From positions 1 to 32,624 of IMG/VR virus record IMGVR_UViG_3300045996_001074: DNA of 32,624 nucleotides; one strand, written 5' to 3'. The notes beneath the pieces were generated by a model. The model was given only the letters and a program-made list of their open reading frames with translations, was not told the origin of the DNA and did not search any database. Positions within the stretch are counted from its first letter, which is position 1, and every line of letters begins with the position of its first letter. This document shows positions 31,662 through 32,624 of this stretch, in pieces. The stretch comes from a virus. The position numbers were made by a program, and so were the translations under genes.

Positions 31662-31738
31662 CACCGCTGGCCTGCTTTCTCAGGTCTAGCGTAGTCCCCG
31701 GCATTGGTATCAGGCCGGTGTCGGGGGCGTTTCCTTTT
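31662..31738 (+). ncRNA. Predicted two-hairpin small RNA
   Basis: About 77 nt follow the extended -10. The first hairpin pairs 31665-31674 with 31681-31691 (10 bp, one bulge, 6-base loop). The second pairs 31696-31707 with 31715-31726 (12 bp, 7-base loop) and is followed by GCGTTTCCTTTT, an intrinsic terminator. One G·U pair in the first and three in the second would be C·A mismatches on the minus strand, so the structure favours plus-strand RNA. A tiny frame from ATG 31659 (MHRWPAFSGLA) begins before the expected start. It lies opposite the late operon between the endolysin and the holin-like gene. Function unknown; a regulator of lysis, packaging mRNA or host genes is possible. Confidence 0.55.
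31696..31738 (+). terminator. Intrinsic terminator of the small RNA
   Basis: The 12-bp stem CCCCGGCATTGG / CCGGTGTCGGGG with loop TATCAGG is followed by a T-rich run on the plus strand. Three wobble pairs (31701-31721, 31704-31718, 31705-31717) are only stable in plus-strand RNA. On the minus strand no T tract follows the stem, so it should not stop the late operon. Confidence 0.7.
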
Positions 31739-31739
31739 A

Positions 31740-32282
31740 CTAAATCAACTTGGCCTTAATCCATTCCTGCAACTTCTCTTTGCTCACTTCGAAATGCATG
31801 GAATCCTTCCTTGAGAATTCCATGCCCGAGTACCACCCTGCATTATGCAGATATGGATAGAGCCTCAATACTCCAACGTGCACTAATGGCCTGCCGAGCG
31901 GCACCACGCCCGAGCCAAAATATAAATCAATGGCCGCGCCCCATGAGTGAATCGAATACGAGCGAGTAGAGCCGCGTATCAGGCGGCAACACAGCATCCC
32001 GGCACAGCGAATCTCTCGGTAAAGCGTTTTGTCTTTTTGCTCAATCTTGGCAAAGATTTCTTTGAGCGAAGCGACGGCGGGCTTTAAGCCGGTGACGTTG
32101 AATGGCCCGACATCAGCAGTCACGAGCGCCTTTTTGAGCTTGGCATTGGTCGGTTGGCTGCAATCGGTTTTCTTCGGGCCAGGTATGCCAAAGTGAGCCA
32201 TCAGGATAGTTCCCGTTGGACTCAGGCCGCTGTTGATGCTCGCGGGTGGCGGTATGGCGGTGGTGTCGGAGAATTTGCTCAT
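31740..32282 (-). CDS. M15 family peptidoglycan peptidase (endolysin)
   Basis: This 180-residue protein has the M15 zinc peptidase signature: SIHSWGAAIDL with H112 and D119, and SMHFEV with H163, completing the His-Asp-His zinc site; D160 may be the catalytic acid. The region from about residue 44 leads into the fold (KLKKALVTADVGPFNVTGLK, then LKEIFAKI), and a GW-Y-S turn precedes the last motif. M15 phage enzymes cut D-Ala-D-Ala or L-Ala-D-Glu links of the cell wall. No signal peptide is seen, so it needs a holin to reach the wall. It overlaps the preceding holin candidate (ATGA) and has GGGAG four bases before the ATG. Confidence 0.88.
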   Translation of the reverse strand: MSKFSDTTAIPPPASINSGLSPTGTILMAHFGIPGPKKTDCSQPTNAKLKKALVTADVGPFNVTGLKPAVASLKEIFAKIEQKDKTLYREIRCAGMLCCRLIRGSTRSYSIHSWGAAIDLYFGSGVVPLGRPLVHVGVLRLYPYLHNAGWYSGMEFSRKDSMHFEVSKEKLQEWIKAKLI

Positions 32283-32620
32283 TTGGCTCCCTTCGCTTTT
32301 TCAACAACGCGCCGCGCCGCACTGACTTTACCGGCCAGCGTCTTTGCGCCTTCAAGGTCGCTCACGGCGTTTCTAGCCTGCGCAATCTGGGTCTGAGCCT
32401 TCGCGTTCGTTCTAATCAAGCCTTGCCCCAACATGGTCAGCCCAGCGCCCGAACCAACCCACTGCAAGATGCTTTTCATTACGTCGCGGATGGAGTCACG
32501 ATCTACCGGGTCGATGTCTATTTGCTTGAGCACCCAATAGACGGCCATGAGGTAGAATGGCCCGAGAACCAGGCATAGGGCGAAAATGATAGCGCTGCTG
32601 GCCTTCCACCAATCCTTCAT
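32279..32620 (-). CDS. Holin-like protein with one or two spans
   Basis: This 113-residue protein has a clear hydrophobic span at about 8-31 (SSAIIFALCLVLGPFYLMAV), a second, weaker one at about 51-66 (ILQWVGSGAGLTMLGQ) and a basic helical tail (about 72-113). The layout resembles small phage holins encoded right before the endolysin. Its stop overlaps the endolysin start in ATGA, so the two are co-translated. Only four bases upstream of the ATG are in the window, so the ribosome-binding site cannot be checked. With the four-span protein at 31188-31607 it may form a holin/antiholin pair. Confidence 0.6.
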   Translation of the reverse strand: MKDWWKASSAIIFALCLVLGPFYLMAVYWVLKQIDIDPVDRDSIRDVMKSILQWVGSGAGLTMLGQGLIRTNAKAQTQIAQARNAVSDLEGAKTLAGKVSAARRVVEKAKGAK

Positions 32621-32624
32621 CTTG

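Noticed and set aside
31696-31726. The hairpin as a minus-strand terminator of the endolysin gene
   Set aside because: On the minus strand three pairs become mismatches and no T-run follows.
1-32624. CRISPR arrays, tRNA genes, insertion sequences, integrase or attachment sites
   Set aside because: None of the expected repeats, cloverleaf patterns or transposase/recombinase frames was seen in the window.

Overview
The window is the late (structural, packaging and lysis) half of a tailed bacteriophage or prophage with a long non-contractile tail (siphovirus type). A tape-measure protein and a probable tail-tube protein are present and no sheath-like gene is seen. Nearly all genes lie on the minus strand in tightly packed, often overlapping order (ATGA, TAATG junctions). 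They read from right to left: putative holin and M15 endolysin, a second membrane protein and a spanin-like protein, two small Cys-rich proteins, a small conserved protein, small and large terminase, portal, a MuF-like head protein with an extra C-terminal domain, three small accessory genes, scaffold, decoration protein, major capsid, head-tail connectors, tail tube, chaperone candidate, tape measure, distal tail and hub, then a long series of tail-tip, fibre and adhesin genes ending at a strong terminator near base 120. No integrase, replication or repressor genes are in the window, so temperate or lytic lifestyle is not decided.

The host cannot be named. Most late genes have good Shine-Dalgarno sites (for example before the capsid, decoration and connector genes). 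A few accessory transcripts instead have a -10 box placed 5-7 bases before the ATG with no ribosome-binding site, as in leaderless mRNAs. A lipobox lipoprotein and a peptidoglycan endopeptidase fit a bacterial host with a conventional wall.

Two places break the simple late-operon layout. (1) Bases 2257-3629 form a compact accessory (moron-like) block between the methyltransferase and the last fibre. It holds a minus-strand gene with its own promoter and terminator. Divergent from it are two plus-strand genes, a 43-residue single-span membrane peptide and a 244-residue coiled-coil lipoprotein, each with its own GTGCTACAAT element directly upstream of the ATG. (2) Bases 31647-31738 hold a third copy of that element (GTGCTATAAT), followed by about 77 nt predicted to fold into two hairpins ending in an intrinsic terminator. 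This looks like an undescribed small RNA running against the late operon between the endolysin and the second holin-like gene.

Other points of interest are a MuF-type head protein with a possible ADP-ribosyltransferase-like C-terminus, an HExxH metalloprotease-like protein where a prohead protease would be expected, and a row of tail-tip proteins with polyglycine hinges that feed a pectate-lyase-like spike and a collagen/glycine-rich adhesin.
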